Shown here piece by piece: positions 1 through 5,533 of a DNA stretch of 9,504 nucleotides. The stretch's first letter is position 1. Every line of letters starts with the position of its first letter. The position numbers were made by a program, and so were the translations under genes. Origin of the DNA: Nitrospiraceae bacterium (GTDB taxonomy: Bacteria; Nitrospirota; Nitrospiria; Nitrospirales; Nitrospiraceae). The notes under the pieces were generated by a model. That model saw only the letters and a program-made list of their open reading frames with translations, searched no databases and was not told the DNA's origin. The stretch covers positions 1 through 9,504 of the forward strand of contig JAABQN010000067.1 in assembly GCA_011391455.1 (NCBI GenBank), in the 5' to 3' direction.

Positions 1-12
1 CCCCACGATGAA

Positions 13-96
13 GCAGTGGTCGTTCGACGTGCGCAGTTGGGGACCAAGCCAGGCCACCCCTTGAAAGAAGGTAACGAGCGAGCTTGGAGGGATCAT
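13..96 (+). repeat. Partial inverted copy of the intergenic repeat at 2891-3018
   Basis: Positions 28-96 match the reverse complement of 2891-2958 with two substitutions and one single-base indel over 69 bases. The match appears to extend left to a shared GCAGTGGTCG word at 13-22 (3009-3018 in the other copy), but about 50 bp present between the two blocks in the other copy are missing here. The copy is oriented opposite to the one in front of the DsbA-family gene. No gene starts after it on the plus strand, so it looks like a decayed dispersed repeat rather than a promoter for a local gene. Confidence 0.85.
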
Positions 97-102
97 CTCT
101 AG

Positions 103-195
103 CATTCGCTGCGGCCTTGCCCGCGGAACGATGCCTTTTGGCGCGCCAAGGTTGAGCGGGCGAGAAGTCTGGCCTTTTTGAGTATCCGCTTCCCC
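103..195. repeat. Second degenerate repeat module
   Basis: Positions 140-169 (beginning GGCGCGCCAAGGTTGAGCGG) resemble the reverse complement of 2958-2988 at about 26 of 30 positions. In the other copy this block sits directly next to the GTGCG-AGTTGGGG block. Here it comes after that block, so the pieces are shuffled. The flanking words GCTGCGGCCTTGC and GGCCTTTTTGAG resemble intergenic repeats I recall from Nitrospira; this is memory and was not searched. The rest of 196-244 is AT-richer and shows nothing I recognise. Confidence 0.5.
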
Positions 196-244
196 TCTGG
201 GGAAAAATTAAAGGGACATTTTGGCTATAAGAACACAGCCCTAT

Positions 245-268
245 GGACGATTCGCGTCGCGAACGTCC
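245..268 (-). terminator. Hairpin directly after the HAD gene stop codon
   Basis: GGACG (245-249), one unpaired A, then TTCGC pairs with GCGAA and CGTCC (259-268) around a three-base GTC loop, giving ten base pairs. It begins at the first base after the TAG stop of the HAD gene. No T-tract follows on the minus strand, so it is not a standard intrinsic terminator. It could instead be a 3'-end stabiliser or part of a repeat. Confidence 0.45.
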
Positions 269-958
269 CTAACGTTTGAGCCCATCCCCGCCAGCCAGGA
301 GAGTCGAGAGGTCATAATTGAGTAAGTCTCCGATTCGGGTGATGGTCACGTCCGCCGGTGGGAAGCGCGCCAGTACCTGCTTGTCCACGGCATAGTGGCC
401 CTGGCGAGGAAACACAGTCGTGACGCGCGAGGCCCAGGCGGTTTTCACAGCTGAGAGAATACGCAGCTTGTCGTCGATCAACACGTAATGCTCAGCGGGA
501 TAGCGCTGTTCCACGTCGTCCAGCTCCTGTTCTTTGTGAATATAGATCAAAACATTCCCGCCAACGGCTTCAAATAATCCGGATCGTTCGATTTTTCTCG
601 GCTGGAAGACCACGTCCCCGTCGGACAGGATGACGACAGGCCCCCACTGCTTGACCTGTTGAATCACCTGGAGCGCGTTCTGGTACAGCCGATCGTCGAA
701 AGGATAGTTGATGAGGAAATGAGAGACCGTTAACAGGTGCGAATCCCGGGGGTACTCAATGCGATACCGCTGAAGAGCCCCTAAATAATCTGCATACCCC
801 AGCTCGACTCGCAACTGTTCGAATATGGCCCAGTATCGTCCCTGACGCTCGTGGCCGACTTCACGTTCAAGATAACGCTGCAAGTCTTCGGTGACTCGAT
901 CGTTGTCCAGCAGCGTGTTATCCACGTCGAAGAGAAAGACCGTGCCAGAAGACGACAT
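269..958 (-). CDS. HAD-superfamily hydrolase (phosphatase-like)
   Basis: This 229-residue protein is a haloacid dehalogenase-fold hydrolase, probably a soluble Mg-dependent phosphatase of unknown substrate. Motif I is FDVDNT at residues 10-15, with nucleophile D11 and general acid D13. A helical cap covers roughly 20-90. Motif II is the serine in ILSDGD (S112). A motif III lysine is likely K122 or K142. Motif IV is the acidic pair in LIDDK (D162, D163). All catalytic motifs appear intact and the length is normal for a single-domain HAD with a C1 cap. The start is well supported: AGAGGAG lies about nine bases before the ATG. It is the last gene of a same-strand series, 61 nt after the CDGSH gene, so it may be a distal operon member. 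The substrate cannot be read from sequence. Confidence 0.9.
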   Translation of the reverse strand: MSSSGTVFLFDVDNTLLDNDRVTEDLQRYLEREVGHERQGRYWAIFEQLRVELGYADYLGALQRYRIEYPRDSHLLTVSHFLINYPFDDRLYQNALQVIQQVKQWGPVVILSDGDVVFQPRKIERSGLFEAVGGNVLIYIHKEQELDDVEQRYPAEHYVLIDDKLRILSAVKTAWASRVTTVFPRQGHYAVDKQVLARFPPADVTITRIGDLLNYDLSTLLAGGDGLKR

Positions 959-1019
959 GGAGTGCAGCTCCTCTTTGGCTACGAAGGCCTGAGGCTACGG
1001 GGTATGCGGCGAAGAAGAA

Positions 1020-1256
1020 TCAGAGTGTCTGGTGCGTGCCGTCGCAGTACGGCGGGGTCTTAGTCTGCTTGCACATGCACAAGGCAACTTCTTTCGTTTC
1101 ATCTACTGTAAATTCGACCGGCTCGATCCCGGTCCCTTGGTGAGCCCCGTCACAGAACGGTTGGTCCCTTGAGCGTCCACATTGACACCAATAGTAAGTT
1201 CCCGCTTCCAACGTCAGTACTTCTGGCTGCTTGGCTGCAATGCGTGGCTTCTCCAT
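1020..1256 (-). CDS. Double CDGSH-type iron-sulfur domain protein
   Basis: A 78-residue protein made almost wholly of two CDGSH zinc-finger-like iron-sulfur motifs. Each has the C-x-C-x8-C-D-G-x-H pattern that binds one 2Fe-2S cluster through three cysteines and one histidine. The first uses C24, C26, C35 and H39 (CDGAH). The second uses C60, C62, C71 and H75 (CDGTH). There is no signal peptide or membrane segment, so it should be cytoplasmic, unlike the membrane-anchored mitoNEET proteins. Tandem small CDGSH proteins are common in bacteria and are thought to act in electron transfer or redox sensing; the exact role here is unknown. AAGGAGGG is placed about eight bases before the ATG. The gene begins 20 nt after the upstream VOC gene, which argues for cotranscription. 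Confidence 0.93.
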   Translation of the reverse strand: MEKPRIAAKQPEVLTLEAGTYYWCQCGRSRDQPFCDGAHQGTGIEPVEFTVDETKEVALCMCKQTKTPPYCDGTHQTL

Positions 1257-1276
1257 GAATGGCCCTCCTTGTTAAA

Positions 1277-1723
1277 TTACAACTGTAACGGCTTGATCGG
1301 TGCGAGGACGGCAGCGGGGTTATTTTTCCACACCGACTCATCCGCATCAACATAGATTTCGACTTCGTTGCCATCCGGATCGCGCAGATAGAGGCTTTGG
1401 CTCACCGTGTGGTCGCTCATGCCGTCGATCTGAACCCCAGCCTGTTCCAACTCTTTCTTGGCCGAACGGAGTTCATCGAGGCTGTCTCCCACCTTAATCC
1501 CGACATGATAGAGCCCTCGACGTCTCCCCTCAAGTGGCCCAGGAGCCTCGCCGACTTGAATCAACAAGAGTTCGTGATGGGTCCGTCCGGATGTCAGAGC
1601 CGCCGCGGCCCCGTTGAAGATCCGGCCGACTTCCTTGAACCCCAGTAGGTCGCGATAGAATCGGAGCGACCGCTCCAGATCTTTCACGTAGAAAACAACG
1701 TGGCCGAGGTAGTGGGCTTTCAT
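1277..1723 (-). CDS. VOC-family protein with extradiol-dioxygenase-like signature
   Basis: A 148-residue single-module-pair vicinal oxygen chelate (VOC) protein. Candidate metal ligands are H8 (LGHVVFYV), H73 (LYHVGIKV) and E122 (GNEVEIYVD), the two-histidine-one-carboxylate layout of extradiol dioxygenases. Residues 105-122 nearly match the extradiol signature: H105, five residues, L-Y, two residues, D-P-x-G, then E. H105 and Y112 are in the places of the catalytic His and Tyr of ring-cleaving enzymes. It is much shorter than classical catechol 2,3-dioxygenases (about 300 residues), so it could be a small dioxygenase, a glyoxalase-like enzyme or a resistance protein. GAGGG lies seven bases before the ATG. 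A heptamer array separates it from the upstream VOC gene. Substrate unknown. Confidence 0.9.
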   Translation of the reverse strand: MKAHYLGHVVFYVKDLERSLRFYRDLLGFKEVGRIFNGAAAALTSGRTHHELLLIQVGEAPGPLEGRRRGLYHVGIKVGDSLDELRSAKKELEQAGVQIDGMSDHTVSQSLYLRDPDGNEVEIYVDADESVWKNNPAAVLAPIKPLQL

Positions 1724-1734
1724 CTAGATACCCT

Positions 1735-1811
1735 CGTGAAACGTAAAACGTGAGACGTGAAAGGTTTCTGAGAATTAGGCTCGTTTCACTTTTTACGTCT
1801 CACGTTTCACG
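1735..1811. repeat. Facing arrays of CGTGAAA-like heptamers
   Basis: Four consecutive heptamers run on the plus strand: CGTGAAA (1735-1741), CGTAAAA (1742-1748), CGTGAGA (1749-1755) and CGTGAAA (1756-1762). After a 21-base spacer, four run on the minus strand, read 5' to 3' from 1811: CGTGAAA, CGTGAGA, CGTAAAA, AGTGAAA. The outer ten bases (1735-1744 and 1802-1811) are perfectly complementary, so a transcript can fold. The array fills nearly all of the 90-base gap between the two VOC genes, ending two bases short of one stop codon. Confidence 0.9.
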
Positions 1812-1813
1812 CC

Positions 1814-2230
1814 TTATTTCTTGCTGGTGAATGTAATACCGGCTTTCTGAACTTCTTGGTAGGGGAGGAGCCAGACCAGCGATTCATCGCTGAGATCACC
1901 GACCTGAATGCGATTACCCCAGGGATCGCGGAAGTCGCAGCGGAAGTTCGGCTGCATCTTCAACTTATATTTGCTGACCAGCTTGCGCCGGACCTCTTTG
2001 ATCTGCTTGGCATCTCGAACCATCAAGCCGAAATGTTTCACACGGTCTGGTTGCAGCTTGTCGACTTCGAAGATCGCCATGAATTGATGTTCCCCCAGCT
2101 TGCACCAGGCAGATCCTTCTCCGCCGCGGAGCATCTGCAAGCCGAAGACGTCGGAGTAAAATTTCACGGCCTTCTTGGCGTCGGTGACCTCAATAACAAT
2201 ATGATTACACCCGTAGACTTGAACGGCCAT
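1814..2230 (-). CDS. VOC-family (glyoxalase/bleomycin-resistance fold) protein
   Basis: A 138-residue VOC protein. Candidate metal-binding positions are H10 (CNHIVIEV), H48 (GEHQFM), H66 (KHFGLMV) and Q109 (GNRIQVGDL). The last ligand is glutamine where glutamate is more usual, so it may bind a different metal or act as a binding protein. The DPWGN turn at 102-106 is the normal VOC signature before the last strand. It shares the fold but little sequence with the neighbouring VOC gene, so this is not a recent tandem duplication. Its ATG overlaps the stop of the DsbA-family gene by one base (TAATG), and AAGGAG ends five bases upstream, inside that gene; translational coupling is likely. Function and substrate are not identifiable. 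Confidence 0.88.
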   Translation of the reverse strand: MAVQVYGCNHIVIEVTDAKKAVKFYSDVFGLQMLRGGEGSAWCKLGEHQFMAIFEVDKLQPDRVKHFGLMVRDAKQIKEVRRKLVSKYKLKMQPNFRCDFRDPWGNRIQVGDLSDESLVWLLPYQEVQKAGITFTSKK

Positions 2231-2877
2231 TATGACTCCTTCTTACTCTCCACAACTGTTTTCTTGGCCTGCTGTATGGCCGACGCAATGATATCCGGAG
2301 GCTGCGCGCCGAAGATCGCAACCGTGCCGTTGAGGACGAAATAGGGCACCCCGCTGATGCCCAACCGACGACCGCCTGCTTCTTCGGCCTTGACCTCCGC
2401 GGTCCCATCCTCACTGTGGAGAAATGATTCGACAGCCTCAACATCGAGGCCGGCGCGACCCGCTAGTTGACCGAGGACCGACATTGAACCGATATCTACC
2501 CCTTCCGTGAAGTATCCCTGGAACAGTGATTCTACGGCGGAGTCTTGGCGACCCAGTTGCTCGGCATACCAAACCAGCCGATGGGATGCAAAGGTGTTTG
2601 GCGTCCGCTGAATCTTCTCGAAGGCAAAGGGAATCTGTTCATCCGTGCCGACAGCGAGAAGTTGTTCTTCCATCCGGCCAAAAGCCTCCAAGCTCCCAAA
2701 CTTGGCTGCCAAATAGGCTTTTCTGTTCATTCCGTCAAGTGGCATCGTTGGATTCAATTGGAACGGGCGCCACGTCACATGTACGTCACCACCAATCGAG
2801 GTCAATGCCCGTTCAAGCCGTCGCTTCCCGACATAACACCAAGGGCAGACGATGTCGGAGTAGATGTCGATCTGCAT
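2230..2877 (-). CDS. FrnE-type DsbA-family thiol oxidoreductase
   Basis: A 215-residue DsbA-fold protein of the FrnE/2-hydroxychromene-isomerase-like group. The N-terminal strand leads into CPWC (C11-C14), followed by a helix. A long all-helical insertion covers about 45-165. The thioredoxin half resumes at about 170 with GVPYF, where P178 is the expected cis-proline. There is no signal peptide, so it should be cytoplasmic, as FrnE proteins are; family members oxidise or isomerise thiols and contribute to oxidative-stress tolerance. The start at 2877 is chosen because AAAGGA lies seven bases upstream and the CxxC is then at the family's usual depth. The frame is open back to a TTG at 2949, but that would translate repeat DNA and has no ribosome site. 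It is coupled to the VOC gene downstream. Confidence 0.92.
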   Translation of the reverse strand: MQIDIYSDIVCPWCYVGKRRLERALTSIGGDVHVTWRPFQLNPTMPLDGMNRKAYLAAKFGSLEAFGRMEEQLLAVGTDEQIPFAFEKIQRTPNTFASHRLVWYAEQLGRQDSAVESLFQGYFTEGVDIGSMSVLGQLAGRAGLDVEAVESFLHSEDGTAEVKAEEAGGRRLGISGVPYFVLNGTVAIFGAQPPDIIASAIQQAKKTVVESKKES

Positions 2878-2884
2878 TGTGAAT

Positions 2885-2890
2885 TCCTTT
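2885..2890 (-). promoter_or_regulatory. Ribosome binding site setting the start of the FrnE-type gene
   Basis: AAAGGA on the minus strand, seven bases before ATG 2877-2875. The dispersed repeat ends at the next base (2891), so the ribosome site is the first unique sequence after the repeat. This supports the short 215-residue form over a TTG start inside the repeat. Confidence 0.6.
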
Positions 2891-3183
2891 ATGATCCCTC
2901 CAAGCTCGCTTGTTACCTTCTTTAAGGGGTGGCCTGGCTTGGTCCCCAACTACGCACGACCTTCTCACCCGCCCAACCCTGGCGCGCCGAGACGCGCCTT
3001 TTCCCACGCGACCACTGCCCCATTCTAATTGATCTTTCCGAGCTCGCTGGTCCTCTCTTCAGGGATGGGGGCTGATTGATCTTCCACTGCGTGCGTCCAA
3101 CGAGGGCTTTCTTAAGCCGCGCGTTGCGCGAGCACAGAAGATCATCAGGCTCCATCCCTCTCCCCTGCTGGCGGGATTTTTCA
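2891..3183 (-). repeat. About 290-bp intergenic repeat filling the pirin to FrnE gap
   Basis: This 303-base gap without a gene is filled from the pirin stop codon to the FrnE ribosome binding site by repeat-like DNA. The end next to FrnE (2891-2958, extended to 3018) is duplicated in inverted orientation at 13-96. The other end (a CTGGCGGG-A-TTTTT-CAGC word near 3170-3186) resembles an intergenic repeat end I recall from Nitrospira. On the minus strand a basic reading frame runs through it (Met 3155 to stop 2922) and ends WGPSQATP in both copies. I see no transposase, no clear terminal inverted repeats and no target-site duplication. Any promoter for the FrnE group would have to lie within this element. 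Confidence 0.65.
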
Positions 3184-4083
3184 GCGCCCTGACAAATGAC
3201 CCATCTTGCCGGCGTTATAATCATTCACAGCCTGAACCAGTTCCGCTTTAGTATTCATGACGAAGGGGCCATAACGCGCAATCGGTTCATCAATTGGCTC
3301 ACCGGCCATGACCAAGAGCCGGCTGTCCTCCTGAGCCTCCACCGTCACTTGCGATCCCTCACGCTTGCAGACGATCAGTTCCGCTTCCCCTGCCTCCTCC
3401 GACCCATTCACAGAGGCGCGGCCTTGTAAGACAAAGATGGACGTATTGTGTCCTTCGGGCAAGGCCAGAGCGACCCGCCTTCCAGCCTTCAACTGCAGGT
3501 CGTACAGCTCAACCGGAGTGAAGGTATGGGCCGGTCCCTTGTGTCCAAGAAACGATCCGGCGATCACCCGTAATCGACCAGCCCCGCCGTCAAGATCGAT
3601 GGAAGGGATGTCGGCGTTGAGAATCGTCTGATAACCGGGCACCGACATTTTCGAAACGCTTGGCAAGTTCACCCACAATTGAATTGCATGGAGCGTCCCG
3701 CCGTTCTTGGCCCATTCCTTTTCGTGCAGCTCTTCATGAACGATGCCGGATGCCGCGGTCATCCATTGAACATCGCCTGGGCCGATCACCCCAGCGTTCC
3801 CAGCCGAATCACGATGGGCCACGACGCCTTCATAGACGATGGTGACGGTTTCAAACCCGCGATGGGGATGTTCTCCCACGCCACGAGGATGATCCGTCGA
3901 CTCGAAATACTGCGGCCCAGCATAGTCCAACATCAGAAACGGGCTAACGTCACGATCAAGGTCGTTGCTGGGAAAGAGGTTCCGCACGGGAAACCCATCG
4001 CCGACCATGTGAGTGGAGCCTGACTGATAGATTCCTACGATGTCTTTTGTTACTGCGGTCTCGATTGTCTCATGACGGCTCAT
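3181..4083 (-). CDS. Pirin-family bicupin protein
   Basis: A 300-residue pirin, a soluble two-cupin iron protein; bacterial members include quercetin dioxygenases and redox-responsive regulators of metabolic enzymes. The N-terminal cupin carries the metal set H72 and H74 (EHPHRGFETV) plus H116 and E118 (GIVHEELH), matching the H-x-H and H-x-E pairs of characterised pirins with nearly the same spacing. The characteristic stretch from WMTAASGIVH onward is intact. The C-terminal cupin (about 185-285) ends in the usual pirin pattern (EPIARYGPFVMNT). The start at 4083 (MSRHE) has GGAAGGAG seven bases upstream; a Met two codons earlier would be only one base from that site and so is unlikely. The TGA stop lies at the edge of the repeat element. 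It is 48 nt downstream of the DUF5069 gene. Confidence 0.94.
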   Translation of the reverse strand: MSRHETIETAVTKDIVGIYQSGSTHMVGDGFPVRNLFPSNDLDRDVSPFLMLDYAGPQYFESTDHPRGVGEHPHRGFETVTIVYEGVVAHRDSAGNAGVIGPGDVQWMTAASGIVHEELHEKEWAKNGGTLHAIQLWVNLPSVSKMSVPGYQTILNADIPSIDLDGGAGRLRVIAGSFLGHKGPAHTFTPVELYDLQLKAGRRVALALPEGHNTSIFVLQGRASVNGSEEAGEAELIVCKREGSQVTVEAQEDSRLLVMAGEPIDEPIARYGPFVMNTKAELVQAVNDYNAGKMGHLSGR

Positions 4084-4090
4084 TGGCATT

Positions 4091-4098
4091 CTCCTTCC
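4091..4098 (-). promoter_or_regulatory. Ribosome binding site deciding the pirin start
   Basis: GGAAGGAG on the minus strand, seven bases from the ATG at 4083 and one base from the alternative ATG at 4089. The spacing selects the start at 4083. Confidence 0.7.
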
Positions 4099-4131
4099 GT
4101 TCGTCACAGACCCCTGTCCCGAACACTGCGA

Positions 4132-4593
4132 TTACAGTCGCTTCTCTTCGAGATCGTACACATCAAACCACACATACACCGGGTGATGCTTCGGCACGAC
4201 CTGGGGAATATATTCTTCGAGGTATTGCTGGGCCTCAAGACTCATCTCGCTGAGCCGCATATCGCGCAGCTTATTGTTCCATTTCAATACGTCATCCATA
4301 TTCTTAACTTGCGTATGGCTGACGATCCATTCTGCGATTTCCTCGTCTGAGGCTCCGGTCGTCACGACCTCCTTGAACTGATCGGGCGTGATGCCGGTGA
4401 ACGAAAACCATTGGCTCGCTAACGAACAGGGCCAGTAATTGTATTCACCGTTGATCCCGAGCAAGAACGCCCGACACTTGTCCACACAGCGGGCCGCGAT
4501 CACATAGCCGCCCAGCTTCTCCCGTGGACTGCGCGGGTAGCCCTTCCGTAGATCCTTGGCCAACGTTTTCACCTTGTCGAGATTCGCCTTCAT
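4132..4593 (-). CDS. DUF5069 domain protein
   Basis: A 153-residue soluble protein that I assign to DUF5069 from the block RSPREKLGGYVIAARCVDK (residues 21-39), which is typical of that family, and from its overall length. No enzyme motif, signal peptide or membrane helix is visible. It is rich in aromatic residues at 53-65 (NYWP, QWFSF) and at the C-terminus (VYVWFDVYD). Cysteines at 36, 40 and 56 could be redox active or bind metal, but this is inference. The start at 4593 has AAGGAG six bases upstream. In-frame Mets at 4617 and 4626 lack a ribosome site. It lies 39 nt after the NmrA-like gene and 48 nt before pirin. The family's function is unknown to me. Confidence 0.85.
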   Translation of the reverse strand: MKANLDKVKTLAKDLRKGYPRSPREKLGGYVIAARCVDKCRAFLLGINGEYNYWPCSLASQWFSFTGITPDQFKEVVTTGASDEEIAEWIVSHTQVKNMDDVLKWNNKLRDMRLSEMSLEAQQYLEEYIPQVVPKHHPVYVWFDVYDLEEKRL

Positions 4594-4599
4594 GATTGT

Positions 4600-4605
4600 C
4601 TCCTT
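4600..4605 (-). promoter_or_regulatory. Ribosome binding site deciding the DUF5069 start
   Basis: AAGGAG on the minus strand, six bases before the ATG at 4593. The two upstream in-frame Met codons have no comparable site. Confidence 0.65.
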
Positions 4606-4632
4606 TGTCTCGCTCATGATGCGCACCGTTTA

Positions 4633-5496
4633 TCAGGCCTTCACGAACGCCTTCAAGGCCTCGGCCAGCGTCACCCGACCCCGAATCACCGATGCAGGAT
4701 GCTCGTACCCAATCGCCCCTGTAGAAAATGCTGTGTACATTTCTTCAAACAGTTTCGCCGCTTCATCGGAAAACCCAAACGATTTGAATGTCGGCACCAC
4801 TGCGCTCAACGGCGCATGCTGAGCCGTCACGGGCTTTCCCAGAATCCGACCGAGGGCAGCCGCAACCTGATCTGGACTGTATTCTTCCGGTCCGGCAAGT
4901 TCCACTATCTGCTTACCCTTTCCACCGGCCATTAACTGCTCCGCCCCCACGCGGCCGATGTCTCTGGTCGAAATCATAGGAACCATAGCCTGAGGCGCGA
5001 TGAACGTCGGCAACACGCCTTGTCCCTTGGCTACGCCAAGAACCGGAGCCCAGTTGTCCATGAAGTAGCAGGGGCGGAGGATCGTCAGATTGGAAACTGA
5101 CTTTCCGAGAGTCTGCTCTCCATAGCGAGCGGCCTTGATGGGCCCGGTTCCCTCGGCAATGTGACCACCAACTGAGGACAGAAACACGACATGAGAGATG
5201 CCGCTTTTCTTCACGGCTTCTGCCGCACGATCCATCCGTGCTCGTTGGTCGGCCAGCCACGCCGCCGCGCCATAGTTCGGCGGCACCAAGAGATAAACAC
5301 CCTTGGCCCCTTCAAACACTGTGGCCAACGAGGACACATCGTCGAGCGAGGCAACAACAATCTCCACGCCCTTCGCCTTCCACGCCGCCCCCTTATCCGC
5401 CGAGCGCACAACGATCCGCACCGGTTGCTTCCGACTCAGCAAGGTCTCTACAACCGCCGATCCCGTATTCCCCGTTGCACCAACGACAACATACAT
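4633..5496 (-). CDS. NmrA-like NAD(P)-binding Rossmann protein (atypical SDR)
   Basis: A 287-residue atypical short-chain dehydrogenase/reductase of the NmrA/quinone-oxidoreductase-2-like group. The dinucleotide site is GATGNTG at residues 6-12. R31, after the second strand, suggests a preference for NADP(H). Other landmarks are VVFLSSVGG at 103-111 and ILRPCYFMDNW at 139-149, both typical of the NmrA group. The classical SDR Tyr-x3-Lys pair is absent, as expected for this group, so it may be a quinone or aldehyde reductase or a redox sensor. The C-terminal substrate-binding half (about 160-287) is complete. GGAGG lies seven bases before the ATG, and a strong promoter is found about 35 nt upstream. 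It is the first gene of the minus-strand series and overlaps nothing. Confidence 0.92.
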   Translation of the reverse strand: MYVVVGATGNTGSAVVETLLSRKQPVRIVVRSADKGAAWKAKGVEIVVASLDDVSSLATVFEGAKGVYLLVPPNYGAAAWLADQRARMDRAAEAVKKSGISHVVFLSSVGGHIAEGTGPIKAARYGEQTLGKSVSNLTILRPCYFMDNWAPVLGVAKGQGVLPTFIAPQAMVPMISTRDIGRVGAEQLMAGGKGKQIVELAGPEEYSPDQVAAALGRILGKPVTAQHAPLSAVVPTFKSFGFSDEAAKLFEEMYTAFSTGAIGYEHPASVIRGRVTLAEALKAFVKA

Positions 5497-5533
5497 GATG
5501 AAGCCTCCATCTGGTTCTAACGTTGCCCTGGAT

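Noticed and set aside
1735..1811. CRISPR array
   Set aside because: The repeats are seven-base units in direct contact with no spacers and reverse orientation halfway; there is no cas gene.
1277..2230. The two VOC genes as a recent tandem duplication
   Set aside because: They share the fold, but their sequences, ligand sets and lengths differ too much for a recent duplication.
1856..2344. 162-codon open frame on the plus strand across the VOC and FrnE genes
   Set aside because: It is antisense to two conserved genes and spans their junction, with no plausible product.
2878..2949. N-terminal extension of the FrnE-type protein from a TTG at 2949
   Set aside because: The extension would translate the dispersed repeat, lacks a ribosome site and places CPWC too far from the N-terminus. 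AAAGGA points to the ATG at 2877.
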